DNA of 64,000 nucleotides from positions 13,340-77,339 of the forward strand of contig PBGL02000022.1 of NCBI GenBank assembly GCA_002718995.2, read 5' to 3'. Made by a program: the position numbers and the translations under genes. The DNA comes from Methanobacteriota archaeon (GTDB lineage Archaea > Thermoplasmatota > Poseidoniia > Poseidoniales > Thalassarchaeaceae). Of this stretch, positions 1 through 9,765 are shown in pieces (the first letter of the stretch is position 1; each line of letters starts with the position of its first letter). Under the pieces are notes generated by a model. That model saw only the letters and a program-made list of their open reading frames with translations, ran no database searches and was not told the DNA's origin.

Positions 1-348
<348 letters not shown>

Positions 349-352
349 AGCA

Positions 353-874
353 GTGGAGACAATCGTCCTCGGAGGAGGCTGCTTCTGGTGCGTCGAAGAG
401 GCAATCAAGGGCCTGAGGGGAGTCTCAGCGGTCGTCCCAGGGTACTCCGGTGGCCACGTTGAAGAGCCGACTTACGAGCAGGTTTGCGGAAAGAGGACCG
501 GGCACGCAGAGGTCGTAATGGTCACTTTCGATCCATCCATCTTGGACAGGATCGCACTTCTAGAGGTATTCTTCACATGTCATGACCCAACTCAACTGAA
601 CAGACAGGGTAACGACATAGGCCCACATTACAGGAGCGCAGTATTCTACTCAGACGGTCGACAGAGGGATGACGTGCTGTCAGTAATTGATGGCCTCAAA
701 GATGCATTTGACGATGATATTATGACCGAGGTCTCACCCCTTGAGAATTTCTACGAGGCTGAGAAATACCACCACGATTATTTCGAGAATAACCCATCTA
801 ATCCATATTGCATGATGGTCGTGGCTCCGAAAATTGCTAAGACCAGAGCCAAGCACGCCCACCTGTATGAGTGA
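353..874 (+). CDS. msrA: Peptide-methionine (S)-S-oxide reductase MsrA
   Basis: GGGCFWCVEEAIKGLRGV..VVPGYSGG, HDPTQLNRQGNDIGPHYRSAVFY; GTG start. Confidence 0.96.
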   Translation: METIVLGGGCFWCVEEAIKGLRGVSAVVPGYSGGHVEEPTYEQVCGKRTGHAEVVMVTFDPSILDRIALLEVFFTCHDPTQLNRQGNDIGPHYRSAVFYSDGRQRDDVLSVIDGLKDAFDDDIMTEVSPLENFYEAEKYHHDYFENNPSNPYCMMVVAPKIAKTRAKHAHLYE

Positions 875-1895
875 GGCGGAACTGGCACCCGAGCCCTGGC
901 CTGTCCACCTCCTAGGTTTGATCAGCCCCGCTCTCGCAATCTCTGGGAACCTGCTCGGTGGCGTCTATACCCTGATGGGAGTCGTCTTCATTTGGGGAGT
1001 TGGCCCAATACTCGATGTGGTCATGGGAGAGTCAAAATCCCCCCGGCCCCCTAGGGAATCAGGTACCCCCTTCGAGGCACTGCTTTGGGTACATGGAATT
1101 CTTCATTTCGTAATGATGGGGACATTCGTCTTCTTCGCAGCCTCTGAGGGAATGACAAGATGGCTTCTCGCAGCATCCTTGTCGACGGGCCTCGTGGCCG
1201 CTGCTTCAGCCATTGTGACTGCACACGAGCTCGGGCATAAGAGACCAAGGAGCCCGGGTTGGAGGCTCGCTAGGGCACTTCTGTTCAGTATCAACTACCC
1301 TCACTTCACCACTGAGCACAACCACAATCACCACAAGAATGTGGCAACGGACAGCGACCCTGCGAGCGCTACTTACGAACAGGGAATCTGGTCATTCTGG
1401 ATTTCGACCATCCCCGGGCAGTTCATTTCATCGGTTAGGGTCCACAATAGGAAGGGGAGGACCGGATTAAGAAACCCCTCATGGAGAGGATTGGGGGCCC
1501 AGATATTGGTAATATCCCTACTCATAGTGTCTCACTTGATGGACCAACTATGGGCATTGCCAGTACTATCAGGTTGGTTGGTTGTCTCCACAATCGCAAT
1601 AATGACTCTAGAGTATGTCAACTACATCAGACACTGGGCCCTTAGGAGAGGGGATGGTGGCAAGAAGTTCGAGGAAGAACACGCTTGGAATACCGAGGCC
1701 CGGTGGTCCAGATGGAGCCTTCTGGAACTCACTCGCCACTCAGACCACCATCTCAGAGCATCAGTTCCATTCTGGAAACTCAGGCCCTATCCAGATTCTC
1801 CGACTCTCCCCTCCGGCTACTATGCATGCTGGTGGCCCTGCTTGATACCCCCAATCTGGAGGAGGTTGATGAGGGGTAGGGCACCTGGTGTCTGA
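867..1895 (+). CDS. AlkB-family membrane non-heme diiron monooxygenase / fatty acid desaturase superfamily
   Basis: Histidine boxes HELGHK, EHNHNHHKNVATDSDPASA, NYIRHW and RHSDHH followed by LRPYPDSPTLPSGY; multiple hydrophobic segments. The ORF track starts at 834, but ATG 867 overlaps the msrA stop and is a better start. Confidence 0.85.
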   Translation: MSEAELAPEPWPVHLLGLISPALAISGNLLGGVYTLMGVVFIWGVGPILDVVMGESKSPRPPRESGTPFEALLWVHGILHFVMMGTFVFFAASEGMTRWLLAASLSTGLVAAASAIVTAHELGHKRPRSPGWRLARALLFSINYPHFTTEHNHNHHKNVATDSDPASATYEQGIWSFWISTIPGQFISSVRVHNRKGRTGLRNPSWRGLGAQILVISLLIVSHLMDQLWALPVLSGWLVVSTIAIMTLEYVNYIRHWALRRGDGGKKFEEEHAWNTEARWSRWSLLELTRHSDHHLRASVPFWKLRPYPDSPTLPSGYYACWWPCLIPPIWRRLMRGRAPGV

Positions 1896-1978
1896 TGCAT
1901 AACTGGACATCCAGCAACCGAGCCTTCGACCTCTTCCATCGGAGTAACCTTCAATGGTGAATCTGATGGCAGCATCGC

Positions 1979-2416
1979 ATGGTTGTCCCAATAGGCGAGG
2001 ACGGTGAAGAAACGCCAGCCGATAAGGCATGGGCGATTCATGCTGCCATTATCGGTCTAAATACGGGTAATCTACTGTTTCGTGGACTCGAGTTAGATCC
2101 CGATAATCCTGAGATGGTAACAGTGGCATGCCTAGCAATCCTTGCAGCCGCCCTCCCCTTCCAAGCCATATTCTTCCTGATCAACTCGTACATACAGGAG
2201 GCCTCTAATGTCCATGAGATGGAGTATGTCATGCTGCAGAGGCTGTCACTGATATGCCAGACTATCTCCTACCTGTCTTTGACCGCTATCGGAATACTCA
2301 TGTTCGAGACCCATGTATACGTCGGAGGGAGCTTCTTCGCAGGGTGCATAATCGCATTCTTCCTCCTTAGGACAGCGATGACCCAGGCCGAGACCCTATC
2401 TAGTGTCAGAAGGTGA
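1979..2416 (+). CDS. Hypothetical membrane protein (several predicted TM helices)
   Basis: ORF of 145 aa with hydrophobic segments; no family recognised. Confidence 0.6.
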   Translation: MVVPIGEDGEETPADKAWAIHAAIIGLNTGNLLFRGLELDPDNPEMVTVACLAILAAALPFQAIFFLINSYIQEASNVHEMEYVMLQRLSLICQTISYLSLTAIGILMFETHVYVGGSFFAGCIIAFFLLRTAMTQAETLSSVRR

Positions 2417-2439
2417 ATTACGGGTAATTCGTAGAGAGG

Positions 2440-3279
2440 TTGATTGCTGGGCCTCTCTTGAGTGCACATATGGCGGACGCGTTTGCTATACCCAGTATGC
2501 CCCCTGCATCACCATGGGACGCATACTTGCTGATGCTGGCAATACCGTTCATATTGAGACTAGTTTTCATCTCTCCTCCATTGGTAGATTTGATCAACAC
2601 ATACGCCCCACCCGGCGAGAGGACAAAACACGTCAAGTGGTTCCTCGGACAGATTAAGTCATTACCAGTAAAGGGGTTCTGGCTAATAGTGGCCAACGAA
2701 GTGATGGCATTCATTCTACCAGCTTTGATTGCCGTAGGGGCTAGGTATTGGCTCGGCCCCATCGGTTGGCCTACGTGGGAACAAACTCCTCAGATGGGTG
2801 TGTTCCTTCTAATTCTCGCAGGCTTGGGGTGGCTCTTGTCGGACTTCTCCAAGGTCATGCGCTCCCGCAGGGACATCCAGATGATATCGAAATACAACCT
2901 CAGTACCGCAAAGATGGTTGTTCAGGGAGCAGTCGCCGGCCGCCAGATACTTCAGAATGTCACTGAGACCGGAATACCTAGGCCCTGGAGAGAGGTGATT
3001 GACGTTGAACACGAGGTAGATGGCATCACAACAACCGTCCCTGCAGACAACCCCCTGAAGGAAGTCGTGTACGGGTTGTTGGATTTGGGTGCGGACGCTC
3101 TCGAAGAGATTCTCGGCAAAGTGAAGGAGCCAGCATCGGCAGCCATGGAGAAGTTCGACAGAGAGATCCAAGATCGTGTCACGAAGAGGGCGCAGGCCTC
3201 TGCAAGGTCCCTTGTCCAGAACATCTTGTTCTCAATAGCGCCGATAATTGTGCTAGTGGGGCTAGATCGCTTGATCTAG
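2440..3279 (+). CDS. Hypothetical membrane protein
   Basis: ORF of 279 aa with N-terminal TM segments, a charged cytoplasmic-like middle and a C-terminal TM; start uncertain (TTG 2440 or ATG 2470). Confidence 0.65.
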   Translation: MIAGPLLSAHMADAFAIPSMPPASPWDAYLLMLAIPFILRLVFISPPLVDLINTYAPPGERTKHVKWFLGQIKSLPVKGFWLIVANEVMAFILPALIAVGARYWLGPIGWPTWEQTPQMGVFLLILAGLGWLLSDFSKVMRSRRDIQMISKYNLSTAKMVVQGAVAGRQILQNVTETGIPRPWREVIDVEHEVDGITTTVPADNPLKEVVYGLLDLGADALEEILGKVKEPASAAMEKFDREIQDRVTKRAQASARSLVQNILFSIAPIIVLVGLDRLI

Positions 3280-4515
3280 CATCTTCTTCTCTTCGGGCGT
3301 AGCTAGTAATATCCAAAGTAATCCAGCCATAATTTGCAAGGCCCCCGTGGCAATTATTGTCTCCCTCAGGGTCATTATCCCATTTTCAAGAATCAACCCA
3401 GCGGCTACTGTCGATAGCCCCATTGTCATCGTGATCCCAAGCGAGTCAGTGCCGAATACCCTCCCTAGCCACTCATCGGCCGACCTCTTCTGAAGCATGG
3501 TGGTCGAAAGGACCCAGTTCACCCCGCTAGCGGCATGTGAAATGAACACATAGACGAGGATAACCATCGTCCAATCGGAAACCGCTACGGCCATGTAGAA
3601 CGCCCCACTGATAATCAGAACTCCGCCTAGTAGGTAGGGAACCAGCCCAACGTTCGCCATCAATCGTCGACTGACTATGGGTCCGAAACCAGAGCCAAAG
3701 CCCCTGGCCATGTACAGTATCCCTATTCCGGCCGCTACATCCCCGAAGCCGGCCTCTTTGCCAATGAGTATCAGCAGGAATACCTGGGCCCCACCACCAG
3801 AGGCCCACATCGCCTTCGCCAGCACGACTCTCCTGATCGGGGGATTCGATAGGATGTACTTCCATCCAGACCAGATCTCGTCGAGCATGACAGTGGCCCC
3901 CCCGTCCCTTTTCCCCGATTTTTTAGGACCGCCATGGGGAAGGGTCATAATGAGCAAAATCGCTATCAGGAAAGTAAGGGAGTCAATCCACAGCGCCGTC
4001 TCTATGCCGTACTTCGATATTGTCAATCCACCTATCCCGGCCCCGATTCCCATTGCCGCAGACCACCCTCCGGAAGAAAGAGCATTAGCGGAAAGCAACT
4101 CGTCCTCAGTGCAAATGTTGGGAACGTAGGCGGACTCAGCATTGGAGGAAATAGCCCTGCCCACGACCATCGCCATGCCCAGCAGGTATACAGAAGCCAG
4201 ACTGTCAAGAAGCCCCAAGTACAGAGCGAGAACTAGAATTGCGAACGACCAAACGTTCCCTATCACCATTAGCCACTTCCTTGGATAACGATCTGCTAGC
4301 ATGCCGGTGAGGGGCTCCAGTGGGGCGAAAGTGAAACTCCTGGTTGCGAGAACCCCTGCAATGGCCAACGGGGAATTGTCCGATGCCTCGCCTGCCAGCA
4401 AGAAGAGGGCAATCATGGAGAACCAATCGCCAATGTACGATATTTCATTGGCAGTGAACAGCCTTCTGTAGGCCTTGTTCGACCTCAGGAGGCCAATGTA
4501 ACTCACTTCTGCCAT
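3262..4515 (-). CDS. MFS transporter (enterobactin-exporter EntS-like/MFS_3 type)
   Basis: 12-TM-like hydrophobic pattern; GMLADRYPRKWLMVIGN motif after the second helix; start at MAEVSYIGLL. Confidence 0.85.
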   Translation of the reverse strand: MAEVSYIGLLRSNKAYRRLFTANEISYIGDWFSMIALFLLAGEASDNSPLAIAGVLATRSFTFAPLEPLTGMLADRYPRKWLMVIGNVWSFAILVLALYLGLLDSLASVYLLGMAMVVGRAISSNAESAYVPNICTEDELLSANALSSGGWSAAMGIGAGIGGLTISKYGIETALWIDSLTFLIAILLIMTLPHGGPKKSGKRDGGATVMLDEIWSGWKYILSNPPIRRVVLAKAMWASGGGAQVFLLILIGKEAGFGDVAAGIGILYMARGFGSGFGPIVSRRLMANVGLVPYLLGGVLIISGAFYMAVAVSDWTMVILVYVFISHAASGVNWVLSTTMLQKRSADEWLGRVFGTDSLGITMTMGLSTVAAGLILENGIMTLRETIIATGALQIMAGLLWILLATPEEKKMLDQAI

Positions 4516-4590
4516 GGGCATGCCCGAGCAGCCAACTCTATGATTCTGGCCCCCCAACACTCAAGACAGCATCTCTGTCGTCTTGCACCC

Positions 4591-5127
4591 ATGGAGGACA
4601 GACTCGTCTGGATGGACCTCGAGATGACGGGACTATACCCTGACGAGAATACAATCATCGAGATTGCTACAATTGTTACCGAGGCGGATCTGACAATAGT
4701 TGCCGAGGGGCCTGCTTTGGCAATATCTCAACCTGAGTCCGAGCTAGCAAAGATGGATGACTGGAACCTGACTCATCATACCAAGAACGGCCTCCTCAAG
4801 AGGGTCAGGTCAGATGGTGTTCCGATGGCAGAGGCAGAGCGAGTCACTCTGGAGTTCCTGATGGAGCACTGCCTAGCAGGTGTTTCACCGCTCTGTGGAA
4901 ACACAATAGGCCAGGATCGACGTTTCCTGAGGAGATATATGCCCGAGCTACACGAGTTCTTCCACTACCGAAGCGTCGACGTCACATCGGTGAAAGAGAT
5001 TGCGAAGCGGTGGTACCCCAAGGCACCCAGGTTCTCGAAGCCCTCTGGCCACAGGGCTCTTGACGACATCAGGGGGAGCATCCAGGAACTATCGCACTTC
5101 AGGGAGCACATCTTCAGGGATCAGTGA
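4591..5127 (+). CDS. orn: Oligoribonuclease (DEDDh 3'-5' exoribonuclease)
   Basis: LVWMDLEMTGLYPDENTIIEIATIVTEADL, HCLAGVSPLCGNTIGQDRRFLRRYMPELHEFFHYRSVDVTSVKEIAKRW, GHRALDDIRGSIQEL. Confidence 0.95.
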   Translation: MEDRLVWMDLEMTGLYPDENTIIEIATIVTEADLTIVAEGPALAISQPESELAKMDDWNLTHHTKNGLLKRVRSDGVPMAEAERVTLEFLMEHCLAGVSPLCGNTIGQDRRFLRRYMPELHEFFHYRSVDVTSVKEIAKRWYPKAPRFSKPSGHRALDDIRGSIQELSHFREHIFRDQ

Positions 5128-5821
5128 GTATGGGGCGCCCTTCCCTGTCAGTAAGAATCAGGTTGACGCCCAGGCCAGTCCTGTGGAATGCAATAATCTC
5201 CAATCCATGGATCCTATGGCCCGTCACGGATCTACCGAGGTATGGCAAGTCAGAATCCTCATGATCGACCACTTCATCGGGAGTCAGCCTCCTCCTCGCA
5301 CCCTCTACATCGTCGAACCAGGGTAGCACTCCTTCCGGTGAGTATCTCACTCCCAGTATCATGTCGCACCCCTCTGTCCATTGAGCCGCCTCGGCATCGG
5401 CCCCACTCGGGATCGCAACAGCATTCGGGTGGGTGTGAATCCAATGGGTGAATCTGCCCCCTCTGACACCCCTGTCCTCGGAAAGCACTCCATCGACCCA
5501 CTCTTCAGGGACATGGTGGACCGAGTAAGAGTCCCCTCTATTCACTAGATGCGGCGGCCCGAGGACGAATCCCTGGCCCGCGAAAAGCCCCTCGGAGTAG
5601 TCACATCCACAGAACATGTCATCGACGCCACTTGGGTGGGGAATATCGGGATCGGGGTCCATTCCGACCAGAATCTCGTCAGGGAGGGACTGGAACGTCC
5701 ACTCGAGAATCGTCGATAGAGTGTCAATTGGCATCAGCAGTATGGCGGGATAGTCATCCCGGCTATCGAGCGAGTGCTCGTTGTACTTAGCCGCAGCACC
5801 CATGAGCCAGCCTTCTGCCAC
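5114..5821 (-). CDS. JAB/MPN (JAMM-motif) domain protein, putative metalloprotease
   Basis: HTHPNAVAIPSGAD matches the HxHx(7)SxxD JAMM motif (nt 5396-5437). Confidence 0.7.
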   Translation of the reverse strand: MAEGWLMGAAAKYNEHSLDSRDDYPAILLMPIDTLSTILEWTFQSLPDEILVGMDPDPDIPHPSGVDDMFCGCDYSEGLFAGQGFVLGPPHLVNRGDSYSVHHVPEEWVDGVLSEDRGVRGGRFTHWIHTHPNAVAIPSGADAEAAQWTEGCDMILGVRYSPEGVLPWFDDVEGARRRLTPDEVVDHEDSDLPYLGRSVTGHRIHGLEIIAFHRTGLGVNLILTDREGRPILTDP

Positions 5822-5861
5822 GGTACCGGGCCCCAGTCAAACGACTTGAGTTCGACGGATG

Positions 5862-6722
5862 TCAATTGACCCGGATGTCCAGAACTAAGTGATCCCATTT
5901 TGGTGCGTAACTCTTGACTCGAACGATATCAGAAATTGTGAATTCGTAACTCGGATCCAGTCTGCGAAAATTTCTGACCACTTCTTCCGACCACTCACGG
6001 TGGGAATCAGAATTAGCCAATCCGTGAACGTGTATAGTCCCACCAGACTCCCGTAGAACCTCTATTGAGGGCCCGAAGCTACTCTCTGATGTGGGCAGGA
6101 GACCCAGGATTACCCTATCTGCAACCCCCTTCAGAACACCAGATGACTGACGATTGTCACCCTCGTGGATGGTACAATTTTCTCTGACCCCATTCCTCTT
6201 CAGATTCCACTTCAGTGCACCTATCGCCTCAGGATTCCATTCGCAGCAATGCACGTGAGCAGCCTCTGAGTGGATTAGTACTGGTAGCGAGTAATAGCCA
6301 ATACCCGAGAACATGTCCACAACCACTTCTCCTTGACTGACCACCTCCCCCATTCTTCTACGCTCGTTCACATTCCCGGCCGAGAACATGCACTTCGTCA
6401 TATTGTACCCATAGTCAACCCCGCTCTCCCTCCTAATCACCCAGTCGTCATCGCCAAGAAGCATCCTAACCCCGCTCTCCCTGTAATCGCCAGTTACCTC
6501 GCCAATTTGACCGAGCCGCGTCGCGCCTAGTCCGTCTGCCACTGCCCGCCATAGTCCATGGCCCCTGAACTCCGCCCAACCTCTGCTGGTGAAGGCATCC
6601 GAAGGGAGAAGCACGACATCAGAGAACTTCTCCCACTTCCTGGGCAACGAATCCGGCGGCCTCATCCCAAGATATTTCGAAACTGACTCTGCAAGCCTCT
6701 CGTGCGGCCCACTATCCGACAT
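5862..6722 (-). CDS. Trm5/TYW2 (Taw2)-family tRNA methyltransferase/aminocarboxypropyltransferase
   Basis: GYNMTKCMFSAGNVNERRRM, VVDMFSGIGYYSLPVLIHSEAAHVHCCEWNPEAIGALKWNLKRN. Confidence 0.85.
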   Translation of the reverse strand: MSDSGPHERLAESVSKYLGMRPPDSLPRKWEKFSDVVLLPSDAFTSRGWAEFRGHGLWRAVADGLGATRLGQIGEVTGDYRESGVRMLLGDDDWVIRRESGVDYGYNMTKCMFSAGNVNERRRMGEVVSQGEVVVDMFSGIGYYSLPVLIHSEAAHVHCCEWNPEAIGALKWNLKRNGVRENCTIHEGDNRQSSGVLKGVADRVILGLLPTSESSFGPSIEVLRESGGTIHVHGLANSDSHREWSEEVVRNFRRLDPSYEFTISDIVRVKSYAPKWDHLVLDIRVN

Positions 6723-6783
6723 ACGATACGACGGGAGAACATCACTGATTCAGACTTATGGTACAGCGCACGCCCCCGAGGGC

Positions 6784-9765
6784 GTGCGTCACCACGCCCT
6801 CGCTCTGGTAATCCTCCTCATCGCACCCATCGTTGCAGGTGCACCACCCCCGGGTCAGCCCGAGGTTTCCAACGATACCTGCTCCACTTGGAACAGTAGC
6901 GAGGGCATCTGTGACGACTACCAGTCGATGTTGGACCCGTCTCCCGGACATGAATGGATGAGGGCTACGGTAGAGGTCGAGTCGGAGGACGCGGAGATGG
7001 TGATCATGACAGTAAAATTGGCCGTTCATGAGATGTCTAGGCAGGATTTGGGACTCGAGGATCTTGAACTAGGTGGCGATAGCACCCCTCTGGACGGCAT
7101 TCCCGCTGATTACATCCGAAATTACCAATCCCTTCTTCGAAGCGGCTCAACCGTTTCTGAGAGGATGCTCGAAAGAGTGGAGGAGGTTATCGAAGAGTAT
7201 GTGGATGTCAATTTCCCAACTGCAAACACATCATCCATTTCCACGATATCCGAGATTGACTTCAGAAATCAGATGGACACACAATGCGTCTATGACTCAG
7301 ATCAAGACTCCATAGACGAGGTGAATGGTATGCCCAATGATCCATTCTATCCGCCACTATGCTTCGAATCCACGCTTCTCCTGCAGGTCGACTCTGAACG
7401 GATGGGGATGGAGGAAGATACCTCCGACTTGAATCGAATGATGGAGGGTATTCTCGTAATGGGTGCAGAGATAGAGTCACACTTCACTGCATCAGCTGCC
7501 CCGGGTCACGCTATCGACCTCTCCATCTTCCCCCCGGACTACGCGATGGCGGAGGAAGTCGAGCCACCGGGTCAGATTTGGTCCAGGAACGTCAATGGAG
7601 AAGAACAGAAATTCTCCGTTCTCTCCCTGGATAATACAGAGTCATCAATCGACTCTGGAGTTTCCACGCAAGACCTTATCACAACTCTGAAGCACAGGCC
7701 AATATCTACTCAAACAGTGTCCATAGACCCTCAGAGACGGGCACCTCTGGATATCAACCTAGTAATCGACGCTAGGGACTCCTCGAGCACCAGATTTGAC
7801 TTGGAAATAGGAATCCACCACCTCAGTTATGAAACCCTTTCAGAGTGGGGAATGGAATTCTACGGCGGCAAGGTCTCACTTCCATGGGTTACCTCTGACG
7901 GAATCAGGATGTTCGACCAAGAATTCGACCAAGACCTCTCATCAATTCTGGATGGCCTCCCTGTTAGTGAACTGTCCCGGTCCTTCTCCGATGCTATCGG
8001 CACAACCGTTGACTTCGGCTCCCCCTTCTTTGTGGATTCCACGTCAAACCAAGGACTCATGTTTAGGCACATACCTGGAGAAACCTGTGATGAGGCACTC
8101 GAGGTAAGGTACTGCATCGATGGACACAATGCAATGGGCGACGAGTGGCCGGTATTGGTCCGCAGTACAACTCCACCTTCACAGGTGAGATTGGCGGGGA
8201 TAATCGAGAATCTATTGTCGAATAGTGATGGAGACGCAGCAACCCTGGACCTCTCAAAAACAAACGACGAGGATTTGGCTATCCTACTCAGCCTCTTGGA
8301 ACTCAATATCGAGATGGACGTCCAGTGGTTGAGGGACATTATGCCTGATAACATCCCAGAGTCGGATTTGACCATCTCAGTTATCCTGCCCGAATGGCTT
8401 GACTCAACCATCGGTGATCCCGATATGATCGTGATTGAAATTCCCAACAATGACGAGAGGGACAATCAACTAGGTTCCACCAGACAACTAGGATTCGCAG
8501 GATCGAGCCCATTTGATTGGGAGCATCCAATATGTCTGGAATCGGATCCATGCGAGGATGACAGCCCCGATCTTATCTGCGCAGCGAATCAGAAGACATG
8601 CGTCTCTTTCGATGTGACAATCGACATCGAGAAGGTCGCGATACACGAACTGTCCTCCTCTGTCTCAGTGGACTTCGACTCAGAAGTGGTATTGGAGATA
8701 TACAGATTGGGGATAGACCCAGGGGAGGATGAAATCGACCTCCTACCAGTTCCCTCTGACGCATTAAGGAGAATTATCGTGATGGGCGACCGTCTGGATG
8801 GCGGACTTCTAGCAGGATCGGAGATTGAATCCACCTTGGATATCGGAATAGGTGACCCCATCGATTTCGAGATATCCAATGATGGCATTCAGGAACTCGC
8901 TAGGACTCTGACAGAGTCGTCATCTGAACTGATAGAGGGACTGGGCGAAATAAGCCTGAAAAATCAAGATTTAGGGATCGGATATTACACATTTAATGCT
9001 GATTTTTCAAAGACTCCATTTCTCGCAGATTTCTCTACCATAGAGATTAGAAACGACCCGCAAATGAGCGACAGGGTGCCACTTAGGCTTTCGAGTACAA
9101 TCAGTAATGCAGAGATTACGATGTCTCTTAGGCAGCAGGACGTGGACATCTCGATTCAACCAGCCTCTGTAGCCCTGAGGGCATCCAGCATACTAGCCAC
9201 AGCATACGGGATGCCATTTTTCACAGATACGGGCATGCAAATAGAGGGCGCTTCTGTGACCCAGAGAATCACTCCCCTGATGGAGAATACGGCCTTTGGA
9301 ACCATCAGGTCTTCAGCAAGATTCCACGTCCTGATGCCCGACTCAGTCAGGATCGTATCGTTCGAAAGCGAGATGGGGCTAGGCGAAATCGGGACCGTAA
9401 ATGGTAGGCAGGTCCTGAATTACTCCCTCCCAATCTGCCCCGAGGCGGAATCCTGGGCACAATGCAGCAGGGATGCCAATACCGACAAAGTGACTTACTC
9501 AGTCGAGGTAACTTGGGTGTTCCTTGTGGGAGAACTAGCTCCGTATGCTTTGGTCCTGCTGGTATTCATCGCACTTTCAATCAGCAGATTCAGGAGAAAG
9601 AGGAAGGAGAGGAAGGAGAGGAGAACGAAGAACATCGCCGAGCAGGAGGCCAGAGTCATGGAAGTAACGATGGAGCGCGAGTTCGGGAAGCTGGAGGAGA
9701 AGCTCGTCGTAGTAGATGAGCAGTTCTTCGAAGAGGCAGACTCTAGTGATGAAAATGGCCCCTGA
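6784..9765 (+). CDS. Large secreted/membrane-anchored protein, conserved-hypothetical type
   Basis: Likely GTG start giving MRHHALALVILLIAPIVAGAPPPG (signal peptide); acidic ectodomain; C-terminal TM PYALVLLVFIALSI followed by a highly charged tail. ORF track extends upstream to 6589. Confidence 0.75.
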   Translation: MRHHALALVILLIAPIVAGAPPPGQPEVSNDTCSTWNSSEGICDDYQSMLDPSPGHEWMRATVEVESEDAEMVIMTVKLAVHEMSRQDLGLEDLELGGDSTPLDGIPADYIRNYQSLLRSGSTVSERMLERVEEVIEEYVDVNFPTANTSSISTISEIDFRNQMDTQCVYDSDQDSIDEVNGMPNDPFYPPLCFESTLLLQVDSERMGMEEDTSDLNRMMEGILVMGAEIESHFTASAAPGHAIDLSIFPPDYAMAEEVEPPGQIWSRNVNGEEQKFSVLSLDNTESSIDSGVSTQDLITTLKHRPISTQTVSIDPQRRAPLDINLVIDARDSSSTRFDLEIGIHHLSYETLSEWGMEFYGGKVSLPWVTSDGIRMFDQEFDQDLSSILDGLPVSELSRSFSDAIGTTVDFGSPFFVDSTSNQGLMFRHIPGETCDEALEVRYCIDGHNAMGDEWPVLVRSTTPPSQVRLAGIIENLLSNSDGDAATLDLSKTNDEDLAILLSLLELNIEMDVQWLRDIMPDNIPESDLTISVILPEWLDSTIGDPDMIVIEIPNNDERDNQLGSTRQLGFAGSSPFDWEHPICLESDPCEDDSPDLICAANQKTCVSFDVTIDIEKVAIHELSSSVSVDFDSEVVLEIYRLGIDPGEDEIDLLPVPSDALRRIIVMGDRLDGGLLAGSEIESTLDIGIGDPIDFEISNDGIQELARTLTESSSELIEGLGEISLKNQDLGIGYYTFNADFSKTPFLADFSTIEIRNDPQMSDRVPLRLSSTISNAEITMSLRQQDVDISIQPASVALRASSILATAYGMPFFTDTGMQIEGASVTQRITPLMENTAFGTIRSSARFHVLMPDSVRIVSFESEMGLGEIGTVNGRQVLNYSLPICPEAESWAQCSRDANTDKVTYSVEVTWVFLVGELAPYALVLLVFIALSISRFRRKRKERKERRTKNIAEQEARVMEVTMEREFGKLEEKLVVVDEQFFEEADSSDENGP

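Noticed and set aside
7860-8465. 201-aa minus-strand ORF inside the 6784-9765 gene
   Set aside because: Ser-rich antisense with no recognisable motif; the sense frame is continuous over about 3 kb with a signal peptide and TM.
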